From Bacteroidales bacterium (GTDB lineage Bacteria; Bacteroidota; Bacteroidia; Bacteroidales; UBA7960): a stretch of 35,405 nt of DNA. Location: contig PWHO01000094.1 in assembly GCA_003555385.1 (NCBI GenBank), forward strand, positions 1 to 35,405, in the 5' to 3' direction. A program made the translations under genes and the position numbers. Below, in pieces: positions 16,086-24,564 of the stretch (position 1 is its first letter; each line of letters starts with the position of its first letter). The notes beneath the pieces were generated by a model. The model made no database searches, was not told the DNA's origin, and was given only the letters and a program-made list of their open reading frames with translations.

Positions 16086-17576
16086 ATGTTAAAACAAAGT
16101 CTGCAACAGAAGTTTCTCCAAAAGTTGTCGCCCCAGCAGATCCAGTTGATGAAGCTGCTGCAGGTGCCTGCGCTATTACTGGATCAGCGGATCAAGCAGG
16201 AAATTGAGGAAAATCCTGCCCTGGAGGAAGGTGACGAGCCTCACGATGAAATAGAGGCCCAGGCGGATGATGAGTATGAAAGTGCGATGGATACGGGGGA
16301 AGACACAGAAAATGATGAAAGTGAGAAAAGTGCTGAAGACGAATTTGATTTTGAAGACTATATTGAGGATGATGAAATTCCGGATTACCGGCTTTCAGCC
16401 AACAACACGACTTCAGATGACGAATTGAAAGAGGTTCCCTCGGTTTCTGCCACCAGTCCGCAGGAGGCGCTCCTGACTCAGCTCGGACTGGGAGACCTTT
16501 CCGACAGGGAATACCTTATAGCTACCCACATTATCGGAAACATTGATGAATCCGGATATTTACAGCGGGATATCCATTCGCTGATTGATGACCTCGCTTT
16601 CAATCAGAATATAGAAACCAATTTTACTGAAGTGCTGGGGTTGCTCAGAGTGATCCAGGGATTTGAACCGCCCGGCATCGGAGCCAGGGATCTTCAGGAG
16701 TGCTTGTTGCTGCAGATCAGAAGAAAAAAGCCCAGGACAAAACCCATCGAAGATGCAACCATCGTTCTGGAAAAAAACTTCAATGATTTTACCAGGAAGC
16801 ATTATGAAAAGATACGCAAGAAGCATGACCTGACCAATGAGGACCTCAAAGTAGCGATTGATGAAATACTGAAACTAAATCCCAAGCCCGGGAATTCCCT
16901 TCAGGAATCTGGCAAAGGGGCACAGTATGTGGTTCCCGACTTTATCGTAACTCACAACGATGGTGAACTTGAGTTGAGCCTGAATTCATATAATACTCCT
17001 GACCTCCGTATCAACAGAACTTATTCGGACATGTTCCGGACCATGGCAGAGTCACGTGGCAAGATAGATAAAAGGCAAAGGGAGACATTGAATTTCGTCA
17101 AGCAAAAGCTGGACAGTGCCCGCTGGTTCATTGATGCAATCAGGCAGCGGCAAAATACGCTGATGCTGACCATGCATGCCATACTGGAGTTTCAAAAGGA
17201 ATATTTTCTGACCGGAGACGAAACAAGGCTCAGGCCCATGATCCTCAAAGACATCGCTGATATGGTCAAGCTTGACATATCAACCATTTCCCGGGTGGCC
17301 AACAGCAAATATGTCCAAACCCCTTTCGGAACTTTCCTCCTGAAGAGTTTTTTCTCTGAATCACTCCAAACCGATAAAGGGGAAGAGGTATCAACCCGGG
17401 AGGTAAAAAAAATACTGCAGGACTGTGTTGAAGCAGAAAATAAGAGCAAACCACTGACCGATGATGAACTGGCCGGCATTTTAAAAGAAAAAGGGTATAA
17501 CATAGCCCGGAGAACGGTTGCCAAGTACAGGGAGCAGCTTGACATTCCCGTGGCCAGGCTGCGAAAGGAGTTGTAG
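16086..17576 (+). CDS. rpoN: RNA polymerase sigma-54 factor RpoN
   Basis: Alternative sigma factor that directs RNA polymerase to -24/-12 promoters and needs an AAA+ enhancer-binding activator to open them. The 496-aa protein shows all three regions. Region I is Gln/Leu-rich (SLQQKFLQKLSPQQIQLMKL, about 4-23, and EIEENPALE, about 40-48). Region II is a strongly acidic linker (about 48-110). Region III is the core-binding and DNA-binding part, ending in the RpoN box ARRTVAKYRE near the C-terminus, a nearly invariant signature. No enhancer-binding activator gene is present in the window, so its regulon is not visible. The PAP2-like gene starts 3 bp after the stop codon, indicating co-transcription. 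Confidence 0.98.
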   Translation: MLKQSLQQKFLQKLSPQQIQLMKLLQVPALLLDQRIKQEIEENPALEEGDEPHDEIEAQADDEYESAMDTGEDTENDESEKSAEDEFDFEDYIEDDEIPDYRLSANNTTSDDELKEVPSVSATSPQEALLTQLGLGDLSDREYLIATHIIGNIDESGYLQRDIHSLIDDLAFNQNIETNFTEVLGLLRVIQGFEPPGIGARDLQECLLLQIRRKKPRTKPIEDATIVLEKNFNDFTRKHYEKIRKKHDLTNEDLKVAIDEILKLNPKPGNSLQESGKGAQYVVPDFIVTHNDGELELSLNSYNTPDLRINRTYSDMFRTMAESRGKIDKRQRETLNFVKQKLDSARWFIDAIRQRQNTLMLTMHAILEFQKEYFLTGDETRLRPMILKDIADMVKLDISTISRVANSKYVQTPFGTFLLKSFFSESLQTDKGEEVSTREVKKILQDCVEAENKSKPLTDDELAGILKEKGYNIARRTVAKYREQLDIPVARLRKEL

Positions 17577-17578
17577 AT

Positions 17579-18205
17579 ATGACGCGTACGCTGGATGCAA
17601 TTGCCCGGGGAATATCGGCTTTATTCCACCCCTTGATCATTCCCACCCTGGGAATATTCATCCTGTTTCAGCTTAACACCTATGTCAGTTTTTCCGTCGC
17701 CGTGGAAGCCAGGCGTTTTATCATGGTCATGATATTCGTCAACACGGCCCTTGCTCCTGTGCTGTCCATTCTTGTGCTGAAACGTCTGGGGTATATCAAT
17801 GATCTGGTGCTTGATGAGCGCAGGGAGCGGATCCTTCCCCTTCTGTTTTCTGCCGTCATGTTTTTTATGACCTATTACCTGCTTCGGCAACTCAGCCTCC
17901 CTTCCCTCATTTATTTTTATGTGATGGGTGCTTCTCTGCTGGTATTGCTGGTGCTGCTGATCTCTTTTGCCTGGAAGATCAGTATACATATGGTTTCCCT
18001 GGGTGGGCTTACCGGTATGCTGGTTGTTACTTCCATTTTGTTGAATGTGGACGTTTCCCGCCTGATTATGGCCGCTTTTCTTGTCTCAGGATTAACAGCG
18101 GCAGCCCGGATTCACCTAAGGGCACATATCCCCTCGCAGGTGTATGCCGGGTATTTGCTGGGGCTTTCAGTAATGTTGCTGTTATTTGTGTATTTGCTTG
18201 GTTGA
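17579..18205 (+). CDS. PAP2-like integral membrane protein with altered catalytic motif
   Basis: A 208-aa protein with about six hydrophobic helices (roughly 12-30, 46-66, 85-103, 108-130, 141-157, 160-175 and 188-207, the first and last weaker). Its C-terminal part aligns with the last motifs of the type 2 phosphatidic acid phosphatase superfamily: S-I-H at 135-137 in place of SGH, and R177-x5-H183-x3-Q187 followed by VYAGYLLG, in place of R-x5-H-x3-D. The conserved aspartate that supports the nucleophilic His is thus Gln here, and the N-terminal K-x6-RP motif is not clear (DERRERILP at 79-87). It may be a lipid phosphatase with unusual chemistry or a non-catalytic relative. It starts 3 bp after rpoN and is likely translated from the same mRNA. 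Confidence 0.7.
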   Translation: MTRTLDAIARGISALFHPLIIPTLGIFILFQLNTYVSFSVAVEARRFIMVMIFVNTALAPVLSILVLKRLGYINDLVLDERRERILPLLFSAVMFFMTYYLLRQLSLPSLIYFYVMGASLLVLLVLLISFAWKISIHMVSLGGLTGMLVVTSILLNVDVSRLIMAAFLVSGLTAAARIHLRAHIPSQVYAGYLLGLSVMLLLFVYLLG

Positions 18206-18346
18206 AGGTTGTATTGACGGAATTTGAAATATGGCAACAGAACCGCAACCTGACGGGGCGTGCAGTGTTTCCGGCTGCAGAATTACTGGAACATGGAGAC
18301 AGATAAGGGGGTTGTTCAGGTTCAATGGGGGGGGTGCTGCTCCGGA

Positions 18347-19072
18347 TTAAAACAAGATAAAAGATAACCCGAGGGATACCGGATACATGTCCCGGGCAGA
18401 ATTCTCTTCAAAGAATCTTGTAAGGGGATAATACAGGTGCAGGTTCACACTTCCGTACCCCACCATGGCTGTCAGGCCGATTCGGTAATCTGCAATATTG
18501 TCCAGCTTATGTTCTTTGAACTTTACCTCCCTGATTAATTCTGTGGGTAACATGTCGAATTGTGTGCCGCCTGGAATCGGGTATGACGCTTCTCCTTCAT
18601 ATTTGGTATGGCCGTTGACCAGGTAGCCGGCCTTCATCCCTGCGTAAAACCTGAGTGTTCTGTTCAGTTCGCGTGTCCGGTACCTGAACTGAACCGGTAC
18701 TTCGAGATAATTCAGGCTGAGTTTGTTTTTGTCGTAGTTATGCCTGATCGGGGCGAAATCATATTTTTCCGGGGTGCCGGGAATATGCGGATGATAAACG
18801 TAGCGGTGATCGCTGTATAAATTGTGGCTGGAGAATTCCAGTCCTGCGGCAACGCTGAAGTTGCTGCGGCCCAGGGGCATATCCTGCATGGCGCTGATAT
18901 TGATTCCCCGCTGGATTGTTTTCAGGTCCATGCTGCCGGGAACCCCCTGCCAGCTATCCGTGAAAAGAGTCACAATGAAACGGTCGGAGGGATGCATGCG
19001 GGAGGGTTCAAAAGCCTGCAGAGAATTTGCGGCAATGAGTAATCCGAATAAAAGAAAACCGATTCGTTTCAT
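18347..19072 (-). CDS. PorT-like outer-membrane beta-barrel protein
   Basis: A 241-aa protein with a signal peptide (MKRIGFLLFGLLIAANSLQA, cleavage near residue 20) and about eight predicted strands. The stretch LSLNYLEVPVQFRYRT is typical of the PorT/OMP_b-brl_2 group of small Bacteroidota barrels, and the chain ends in Phe (SFILF). PorT itself takes part in type IX secretion, but many paralogues have no known role, so only family-level assignment is justified. It is convergent with the rpoN-PAP2 unit across a 141-bp spacer that contains an eight-base G run (18327-18334) and no evident terminator. The PanE-like gene lies 41 bp downstream of... its start, upstream on the same strand order is the reductase (19114-20061), so both may share a transcript. 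Confidence 0.72.
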   Translation of the reverse strand: MKRIGFLLFGLLIAANSLQAFEPSRMHPSDRFIVTLFTDSWQGVPGSMDLKTIQRGINISAMQDMPLGRSNFSVAAGLEFSSHNLYSDHRYVYHPHIPGTPEKYDFAPIRHNYDKNKLSLNYLEVPVQFRYRTRELNRTLRFYAGMKAGYLVNGHTKYEGEASYPIPGGTQFDMLPTELIREVKFKEHKLDNIADYRIGLTAMVGYGSVNLHLYYPLTRFFEENSARDMYPVSLGLSFILF

Positions 19073-19113
19073 TGTTGTATGGTTTAATGCTGTGCGTTGG
19101 ATGAAGCCTAAAA

Positions 19114-20061
19114 TTAAGAAAAATCCAGGTATTTCTCAAACGATCTCCAATATGGCATACGAACCCTCAGCCTTTTTCCGGTGTGGAACACATCATAGTA
19201 TTGCTTTTTCTTTTCAGCCGGTGCGTGTTTCATATTGTTGTCAAGCGCTGCCACCACCTCATCACTGAACTGCCGGCGGATCAGGGGTGTCAATAAAAAA
19301 CCGGGGAGAAAAAAACGGGAGAACGGGAAGAGATTAACGGATTTAATCCCCTTTTTCCGGCAAACTTTCTGACCCTCTTTCAATGCGTTAATATATTGGC
19401 GGATGAGCAGTTTGTTTGAAGCAAACAATCTTGCCCCGCCGGCTTTGTTGATCAGGGCCGGCTGAATGGCTGATGCCAGGTAACGGGTGGGTAGCCAGTC
19501 TTTGATGTCCTTGTTAATTTTTGGCCCCATACCCGCAGCTTCCATCATCTCTGCGGTTTTTTTCAGTCTTTCGGTGACTTTCTTATCTGCTTCTCCCAGG
19601 ATGGTATGCCCCCTTTTGAACAGGTGACAATTGATGCCGTTTTCTGTGGGACTTCCGGTGACAATGTCCGGAAATCCGAAAAAACATTTTCCTTTTGGGA
19701 ATATTTTATTGACAATTTTTACCTCTTCCCATATGTTGCCAAGCAAAAGGACGTCGGCTTTGCCTGCGTGTTTTGCAATGTAGGGCAATGCATCCGACCA
19801 CTGGTTGCTTCTGACCGATACAATGATCAGGTCAAAGGGGTTGTCTGAATCAAGACGATCTAATACGTTGGGTCTGAATACAGATTGCCCGTAATCTTCC
19901 GTCTGGCTGCGCAGATCTGTATAGTTTACAGGAACCCCCGAGTTCGCATATCGTACCATTCGCTGTTTGCGCACAAAAAGGGTGATGTCGTATCCCGCTT
20001 CCTGTAACTGCCACGCATAGGTGGTGCCGATCACACCGGCACCAAAGATCAGTATTTTCAT
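19114..20061 (-). CDS. ketopantoate reductase-like (ApbA/PanE family) oxidoreductase
   Basis: An NAD(P)-dependent reductase-like protein of 315 aa. It starts directly with the Rossmann nucleotide-binding motif MKILIFGAGVIGTTYAWQLQ (G-x-G-x-x-G, residues 7-12), followed by an N-terminal domain with DLIIVSVRSNQW and a helical C-terminal domain (LPTRYLASAIQPALINKAGG). PanE makes pantoate for coenzyme A, but this family contains many members of unknown substrate, and this one is divergent in its second half and has no other pantothenate genes nearby. I therefore leave the gene name open. The start is placed at ATG 20061: a longer in-frame extension to 20175 would overlap the recG leader and precede the Rossmann motif by 38 atypical residues. 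It is divergent from recG. Confidence 0.8.
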   Translation of the reverse strand: MKILIFGAGVIGTTYAWQLQEAGYDITLFVRKQRMVRYANSGVPVNYTDLRSQTEDYGQSVFRPNVLDRLDSDNPFDLIIVSVRSNQWSDALPYIAKHAGKADVLLLGNIWEEVKIVNKIFPKGKCFFGFPDIVTGSPTENGINCHLFKRGHTILGEADKKVTERLKKTAEMMEAAGMGPKINKDIKDWLPTRYLASAIQPALINKAGGARLFASNKLLIRQYINALKEGQKVCRKKGIKSVNLFPFSRFFLPGFLLTPLIRRQFSDEVVAALDNNMKHAPAEKKKQYYDVFHTGKRLRVRMPYWRSFEKYLDFS

Positions 20062-20100
20062 AAAAGAAACTTTCTTGTTGGATATACTGCTTGCTACTGT

Positions 20101-20108
20101 CAAAAATA
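20101..20108 (-). promoter_or_regulatory. candidate -7 element (TATTTTTG) for the PanE-like gene
   Basis: The minus strand reads TATTTTTG, matching TAnnTTTG, 39 bp upstream of the ATG at 20061. This supports the shorter start, because the octamer would be inside the coding region of the longer frame. On the other strand a TA-CCC-TTTG (20139-20147), one base longer than consensus, precedes recG. Confidence 0.4.
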
Positions 20109-20176
20109 ACAACAGTTCCGCAGATTTTACATTATTTTTACCCTTTGATTGCAAAAAACAACGACGGGAATTCAAG

Positions 20177-22294
20177 ATGACAGATACAGGCCGGCAGGAT
20201 TACCTGGATACACCTATTGAGTTTCTGAAGGGAGTTGGCCCCAAACGCGCTGAACTCCTGAGGAAAGAATTGGATATACATTCGTTCCGGGACTTGCTGA
20301 CTTTTTTCCCTTTCCGGTACATTGACAGGAGCCGGTTTTATACCATCGGAGAAGTGAGGGACCAGATGCCCTATGTCCAGATCAGGGGAAAGATCTCCGA
20401 TGTTCGTCTCCATGGCAAGCACCGAACCACAAGAATGACAGCCACTTTGTCCGACTCCACTGGTCAGATGGAACTGGTCTGGTTCCGGGGGTTTAAATGG
20501 CTGAAAGACCGTTTTAAGACGGGTGTGGAATACATCGTATTCGGAAAACCTGCCCTGTTCGGCAAAAGGTTTAATATCGCCCATCCCGAGGTGGAGCCCG
20601 TAACCCCGGGAGCAATCAGCCAGGATTCCGCCATGCATCCCGTGTATAACTCAACCGAAAAACTTGGGTCGATGGGCCTCGACAGCAGGGGCATTGCCAA
20701 ACTGGTAAAGAATTTGTTGCCATTGGTTAAAGATCACCTGGCAGAAACCCTTCCATCCGGAATTTTGTCATCCCTCAGGTTGCCCTCGCGGGAGGAGGCA
20801 TTGTTCCATATCCATTTCCCGGCCGATGACAGGATGCTGAAACGGGCGATTGCACGCCTCAAGTTTGAGGAGTTGTTTTTTATTCAGTTGAACCTGCTAC
20901 GGCATAAACTGATCCGGAACGAGAAATCAAAGAGTCATATTTTTCCGGGGCTGGATGAATATTTCAACGGGTTTTACAGAAAAAAGCTTTCTTTTGAGTT
21001 GACTGCCGCCCAGAAAAGGGTGCTGAAAGAGATCCGGGGAGATACCCTTTCCGGGAAACAAATGAACCGCCTGCTTCAGGGGGATGTGGGAAGCGGTAAA
21101 ACTGTCGTGGCTGTGATGAGTATGCTGATGGCCCTCGATAATGGTTTCCAGGCTTGCCTGATGGCTCCCACGGAAATTCTCGCTTTTCAGCATTTTGAGT
21201 CGGTCACTGCCATGTTGTCGGAGCTGGGGATTCGGGTCGGCTTGCTGACGGGTTCCACCAAACAGGCTGACCGGCGTAAATTGCTTTCAGATGCTGCGGA
21301 TGGAAGCCTTCACTTGTTGATCGGGACCCATGCCCTGCTGGAAGATATGGTTCAGTTTAAGGCATTGGGGATGGTTGTGATTGACGAGCAGCACCGTTTC
21401 GGTGTGGCGCAGCGGGCCAGGCTGTGGTCGAAGGGAAGCATGCCCCCTCATGTGCTGGTGATGACGGCCACACCTATTCCGCGTACTTTGGCCATGACCC
21501 TGTATGGCGACCTCGACGTGTCGGTGATTGATGAGCTCCCTCCCGGCCGGAAGCCGATCCGGACTATGCATCAGTATGACAGGAGTCGATTAAAGGTGTT
21601 TGGGTTTATTCGCCAGGAGATTGCAAAGGGCCGGCAGGTGTATGTGGTGTACCCCCTGATCAGGGAGTCGGAGAAGCTGGACCTGAAGGATCTCAATGAT
21701 GGGTATGAAAGTATTGTCCGGGAGTTTCCCCCGCCTGGTTACGCCGTCAGTATTGTACATGGTAAAATGAAGCCGGCGGATAAGGATTATGAGATGCAGC
21801 GCTTTGTCAGTGGTCAAACCCAGATAATGGTGGCTACCACGGTAATCGAAGTGGGGATTGATGTCCCCAATGCCAGTGTGATGGTCATTGAAAGTGCGGA
21901 GCGTTTTGGCCTGTCACAGTTGCATCAGCTAAGGGGTCGGGTAGGCAGGGGTGCCGATCAGTCATTCTGTATTCTGATGTCGAAGGATGAATTGAGTGCC
22001 GATGCACGGAAGCGCCTGGGCGTGATGGTTGAAACCAATGACGGGTTCCGTATCGCTGAAACCGATCTGCAGCTGCGTGGCCCGGGCGATCTGCAGGGTA
22101 CACAGCAAAGCGGTATACTGGATCTGAAGATCGCTGACTTGACGAAAGATGAACAGGTTTTGAAATACGCACGCCGGCAGGCAATGGATCTGCTTAAAAA
22201 GGATCCGGGATTAAGTTTCCGGGAACATAGGATGGTCAGAAGGCAGCTTGAACGTTTGTTTCCCCGGCAGTTATTCTGGAGCCGCATCAGCTGA
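20177..22294 (+). CDS. recG: ATP-dependent DNA helicase RecG
   Basis: Superfamily 2 translocase that reverses stalled replication forks and migrates branched DNA. The 705-aa protein has an N-terminal wedge/OB domain (IEFLKGVGPKRAELLRKEL near the start, OB region about 60-170), then helicase motifs: Walker A LLQGDVGSGKTVVA (near residue 300), motif Ia MAPTEILAFQHF, the DEQH box in VVIDEQHRFGVAQRAR (near 400), motif III VMTATPIPRTLAMTLYGDLD, and the C-terminal lobe with TTVIEVGIDVPNAS and QLRGRVGRG. I start it at ATG 20177, which gives the family's usual beginning; the 52 extra residues of the longer frame would come from the PanE-like gene's leader. It ends at a bidirectional terminator. Confidence 0.98.
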   Translation: MTDTGRQDYLDTPIEFLKGVGPKRAELLRKELDIHSFRDLLTFFPFRYIDRSRFYTIGEVRDQMPYVQIRGKISDVRLHGKHRTTRMTATLSDSTGQMELVWFRGFKWLKDRFKTGVEYIVFGKPALFGKRFNIAHPEVEPVTPGAISQDSAMHPVYNSTEKLGSMGLDSRGIAKLVKNLLPLVKDHLAETLPSGILSSLRLPSREEALFHIHFPADDRMLKRAIARLKFEELFFIQLNLLRHKLIRNEKSKSHIFPGLDEYFNGFYRKKLSFELTAAQKRVLKEIRGDTLSGKQMNRLLQGDVGSGKTVVAVMSMLMALDNGFQACLMAPTEILAFQHFESVTAMLSELGIRVGLLTGSTKQADRRKLLSDAADGSLHLLIGTHALLEDMVQFKALGMVVIDEQHRFGVAQRARLWSKGSMPPHVLVMTATPIPRTLAMTLYGDLDVSVIDELPPGRKPIRTMHQYDRSRLKVFGFIRQEIAKGRQVYVVYPLIRESEKLDLKDLNDGYESIVREFPPPGYAVSIVHGKMKPADKDYEMQRFVSGQTQIMVATTVIEVGIDVPNASVMVIESAERFGLSQLHQLRGRVGRGADQSFCILMSKDELSADARKRLGVMVETNDGFRIAETDLQLRGPGDLQGTQQSGILDLKIADLTKDEQVLKYARRQAMDLLKKDPGLSFREHRMVRRQLERLFPRQLFWSRIS

Positions 22295-22310
22295 GTACTG
22301 AAAACAATGC

Positions 22311-22350
22311 ACAAAAAAAGCCGCCTTTGTAAAAAGACGGCTTTTTTTGT
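22311..22350. terminator. bidirectional intrinsic terminator between recG and tonB
   Basis: ACAAAAAAAGCCG (22311-22323) pairs perfectly with CGGCTTTTTTTGT (22338-22350), a 13-bp inverted repeat around a short loop. The A-run and T-run in the arms give a U-tract in both directions. It serves recG on the plus strand and tonB, the last gene of the long minus-strand block, on the other. Confidence 0.92.
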
Positions 22351-22366
22351 GTGCCGGATCCGGTCA

Positions 22367-23044
22367 TTAATTCAGTCTGAACCGGATGGGCATGTTAAAC
22401 TGTACCCTTACTGCCTGGCCTCTCTGACGGCCTGGCTCCCAGCGGGGCATCATTTCTACAACTCGTACGGCTTCCTGGTCGCATCCGCCACCGATACCTC
22501 GCAGTATCTGAACGTCAGTAACACTTCCGTCCGTCTCTACCACAAAGGTGACAAAGACTGTTCCCTGGATACCTGCTTCGCGTGCCATCTGGGGATACCT
22601 CAGGTTGTCCTCCAGAAACTTTTGCCTGGCTTCTTCTCCGCCCGGGAATTGGGGCTGGTCTTCCACAACGGTAAAGATGACATCTTCGTCCACCTCTTCT
22701 TCCTCTTCGAACTCTATGGGAGTAAACTCCTGAACCTCGGTAAACACGTCGGCATCCATATCAATGGTAAACTCCTCTTCCAGTTCCACGTCGTCATCGA
22801 CGATGATCAACTCCTGAGAAGGTTCCGGCGGAGGTGGCGGCGGGGGTGGCTCTTGCCTGGTAATCGGGATATCTTCTTCCTCGATGAAGTCGATCTCCAG
22901 TGTACCGAGGTCAACTTCCGGCCGCTCGTAATGCTTCCATTCAAAAGCAACCAATGCCGCACCAAGCGCTATCGCAATCCCGATCTGCAAAAAGACGCGC
23001 TTTTTGCCTTCAAGGTCTGCTTTCGGTGATTTTTTTGCTTCCAT
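22367..23044 (-). CDS. tonB: energy transducer TonB
   Basis: TonB transmits proton-motive force from the inner-membrane ExbB/ExbD complex to outer-membrane receptors. The 225-aa protein has a short cytoplasmic N-terminus, one transmembrane helix (about 16-34), a periplasmic spacer with an eight-proline run (66-73, PPPPPPPPEP) and unusually acidic segments (for example FEEEEEVDEDV). It ends in the C-terminal TonB domain (about 130-225): FPGGEEARQKFLEDNLRYPQ and the conserved GIQGTVFVTFVVETDGSV. The last motif is the common Bacteroidota TonB-domain signature. No exbB/exbD is adjacent. It follows a VanZ-like gene after a 113-bp gap. Confidence 0.95.
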   Translation of the reverse strand: MEAKKSPKADLEGKKRVFLQIGIAIALGAALVAFEWKHYERPEVDLGTLEIDFIEEEDIPITRQEPPPPPPPPEPSQELIIVDDDVELEEEFTIDMDADVFTEVQEFTPIEFEEEEEVDEDVIFTVVEDQPQFPGGEEARQKFLEDNLRYPQMAREAGIQGTVFVTFVVETDGSVTDVQILRGIGGGCDQEAVRVVEMMPRWEPGRQRGQAVRVQFNMPIRFRLN

Positions 23045-23157
23045 AATAGTTCCTGTCTGGTTGGTTTTTTAGCTGTTTCCTGAGTTTATTGGTCTGAAAA
23101 ATGATCGTCACAAAAGAGTTTGCTAATATACAAAGTATTTTGCAAAAGTCAATCAGG

Positions 23158-23559
23158 TTAATTTTTTTCCTGAGAGGCAACTATTTTTCTGAACAATTGT
23201 GCTGATATGATAACCCCAAAAATCGTTCCAAATCCATTTGCTATGGCATCAGGTACATTGCCATGACGATCGCTCAGGCAACAATATTGAAAATATTCCG
23301 TAAGGATGCCGTAAATTATTCCCAGGGCGATGCATTGCATCAATTGTTTGTTGCGGAGCCTCCCTCCCCTCTGCTTTTTCCTGAACCCGTAAACCAGTAA
23401 GGCACCCAATGCAGCAAAAAGCCCAAAATGGATTACTTTATCAATATGCGGGATTTTCAGCAGGTCACTATCCGGGATGCTTTCTCCCGGGTAGCCTATG
23501 ACAAGCAATATGAACATCCCCCATAACATGGCAGGAAAAAAACTCTGATGGTTTCGCAC
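23158..23559 (-). CDS. VanZ-like membrane protein
   Basis: A 133-aa protein with about four transmembrane helices (roughly 8-24, 44-60, 78-98, 106-124). It has VanZ-family features: the PHIDKVIHFGLFAALGALL stretch and EYFQ followed by RHGNVPDAIANGFGTIFG. In these proteins the D-x-x-x-N-x-x-G element is conserved. VanZ was named from a glycopeptide resistance cluster, but the great majority of relatives are small chromosomal membrane proteins of unknown role, and nothing here suggests resistance. It starts 28 bp after the gcvH stop, and gcvH-VanZ-TonB neighbourhoods recur in Bacteroidota, so an operon is plausible. Confidence 0.82.
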   Translation of the reverse strand: MRNHQSFFPAMLWGMFILLVIGYPGESIPDSDLLKIPHIDKVIHFGLFAALGALLVYGFRKKQRGGRLRNKQLMQCIALGIIYGILTEYFQYCCLSDRHGNVPDAIANGFGTIFGVIISAQLFRKIVASQEKN

Positions 23560-23587
23560 ACAGATTTGGGTGAGTGTTTTTACCTTG

Positions 23588-23968
23588 TCAGGCGTCTACA
23601 AGCTCTTTGTATTGTTCAGCATCAAGCAGGTCATCTGTTTCTGACTTGTCTGCAATCTTAATTTTGATGATCCAGCCTTTACCGTAGGGGTCTTTATTGA
23701 TCGTGTCGGGGGCGGATTCAAGCTCTTCGTTGAATTCAGTGATTTCTCCGCCAATTGGCATGAACAGGTCCGATACCGTTTTCACAGCTTCGATGGTTCC
23801 GAAAGTTTCCTCTTTGTCAAGGCTTTCGCCTTCAGTATCAACTTCTACGAAAACCACATCTCCGAGTTCACCCTGGGCAAAGTCGGTAATGCCTACGGTG
23901 GCGGTGTCGCCTTCGATTTTTACCCATTCATGGTCTTTGGTGTACTTAAGGTTGTCAGGAATATTCAT
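23588..23968 (-). CDS. gcvH: glycine cleavage system H protein
   Basis: GcvH carries the methylamine intermediate on a swinging lipoyl arm between the P, T and L proteins of the glycine cleavage system. The 126-aa protein is full length. The lipoylation site is Lys63 in FGTIEAVKTVSDL, the family signature, and the N-terminus has the usual YTKDHEWVKIEGDTATVGIT. The other gcv genes are not in the window. It is located after the suf genes but separated from the DUF59 gene by 234 bp with a candidate promoter. Because lipoate synthesis needs Fe-S clusters, the neighbourhood is functionally sensible. Confidence 0.97.
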   Translation of the reverse strand: MNIPDNLKYTKDHEWVKIEGDTATVGITDFAQGELGDVVFVEVDTEGESLDKEETFGTIEAVKTVSDLFMPIGGEITEFNEELESAPDTINKDPYGKGWIIKIKIADKSETDDLLDAEQYKELVDA

Positions 23969-24015
23969 TGTTCGGGGATTTAGTGATTACAACAAGTGTT
24001 TATTGGTTGTATCGC

Positions 24016-24045
24016 CAAAAATACAACCTTTTTTCTTCCTGCAAA
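24016..24045 (-). promoter_or_regulatory. candidate promoter for gcvH (TTTG, 18 nt, TATTTTTG)
   Basis: On the minus strand TTTG (24045-24042) is followed after 18 nt by TATTTTTG (24023-24016), close to the Bacteroidota -33/-7 arrangement. The -7 box ends 47 bp upstream of the gcvH ATG. Confidence 0.55.
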
Positions 24046-24138
24046 AATTATATGCAGTTGAAATCGCGGGACAAGCAATGTTTTTGATCCGGTATCGGCG
24101 GGTAACGGATTGCGGGATAAGCACGGCAGCATCAGATC

Positions 24139-24224
24139 AACCCCGTAAGAGAAATCCGGCAAGAGTAATCCGGTAAGAGCACCCCCGCAATAGCAATCCC
24201 AATCAGAGCAATCCCAGTTCGAGC
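24139..24224 (-). repeat. degenerate 14/15-nt tandem repeat running out of the DUF59 gene end
   Basis: On the minus strand six units follow each other: GCTCGAACTGGGATT, GCTCTGATTGGGATT, GCTATTGCGGGGGT, GCTCTTACCGGATT, ACTCTTGCCGGATT and TCTCTTACGGGGTT. The first unit (24224-24210) is the last codons of the DUF59 gene, whose TGA lies inside the second unit; the rest is non-coding. Adjacent units share about 9-12 of 14 positions. It looks like an old slippage array seeded by the gene's 3' end. Confidence 0.75.
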
Positions 24225-24523
24225 TTTGCGGCTTCTGATATATTGTCTGTGGACCATGGGGGGTCAAATACCAGGTCAATTCTGGCTTTTCTGACCCCGT
24301 CTACCTGCTCAACGGCTTCCTCTACCCTGGCCGGCATTTCATCAGCCACCGGGCAATTGGGGTTGGTAAGTGTCATGGTGATATCCACCACGCCGTCACG
24401 GTCAATGCTGATGTTGTAAATAAGACCCAGGTCATAAACATTGACGGGGATTTCCGGGTCAAATACAGTTTTGAGGGCGTCAATGACCTGCTCTTCTTGC
24501 GGGGTATCTGATGGTTGCTGCAT
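24203..24523 (-). CDS. DUF59/MIP18-family Fe-S assembly protein (SufT-like)
   Basis: A 106-aa single-domain protein of the DUF59/MIP18 family, whose members help mature Fe-S proteins (SufT, the CIA factor MIP18) and appear in several bacterial SUF operons. The family core is visible: VFDPEIPVNVYDLGLIYNI, then ITMTLTNPNCPVADEMP with the conserved Cys, and the closing VDGVRKARIDLVFDPPW. It is 41 bp downstream of sufE, at the end of the suf block, which supports a role in cluster delivery. The C-terminal residues lie in a degenerate tandem repeat and so are probably not under strong constraint. Confidence 0.9.
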   Translation of the reverse strand: MQQPSDTPQEEQVIDALKTVFDPEIPVNVYDLGLIYNISIDRDGVVDITMTLTNPNCPVADEMPARVEEAVEQVDGVRKARIDLVFDPPWSTDNISEAAKLELGLL

Positions 24524-24564
24524 AGGGATGAACTTTAAAACGGGATGAAGCCGGACCCCGATGG

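Noticed and set aside
18327..18334. Eight-base G run near the 3' end of the PorT-like gene as a phase-variation tract
   Set aside because: It lies outside both coding regions, in the convergent spacer, so slippage would not change a reading frame.
20062..20176. Upstream extensions of the PanE-like gene (to 20175) and recG (to 20021)
   Set aside because: Both would overlap the divergent neighbour, and both proteins begin with their conserved family N-termini at 20061 and 20177.
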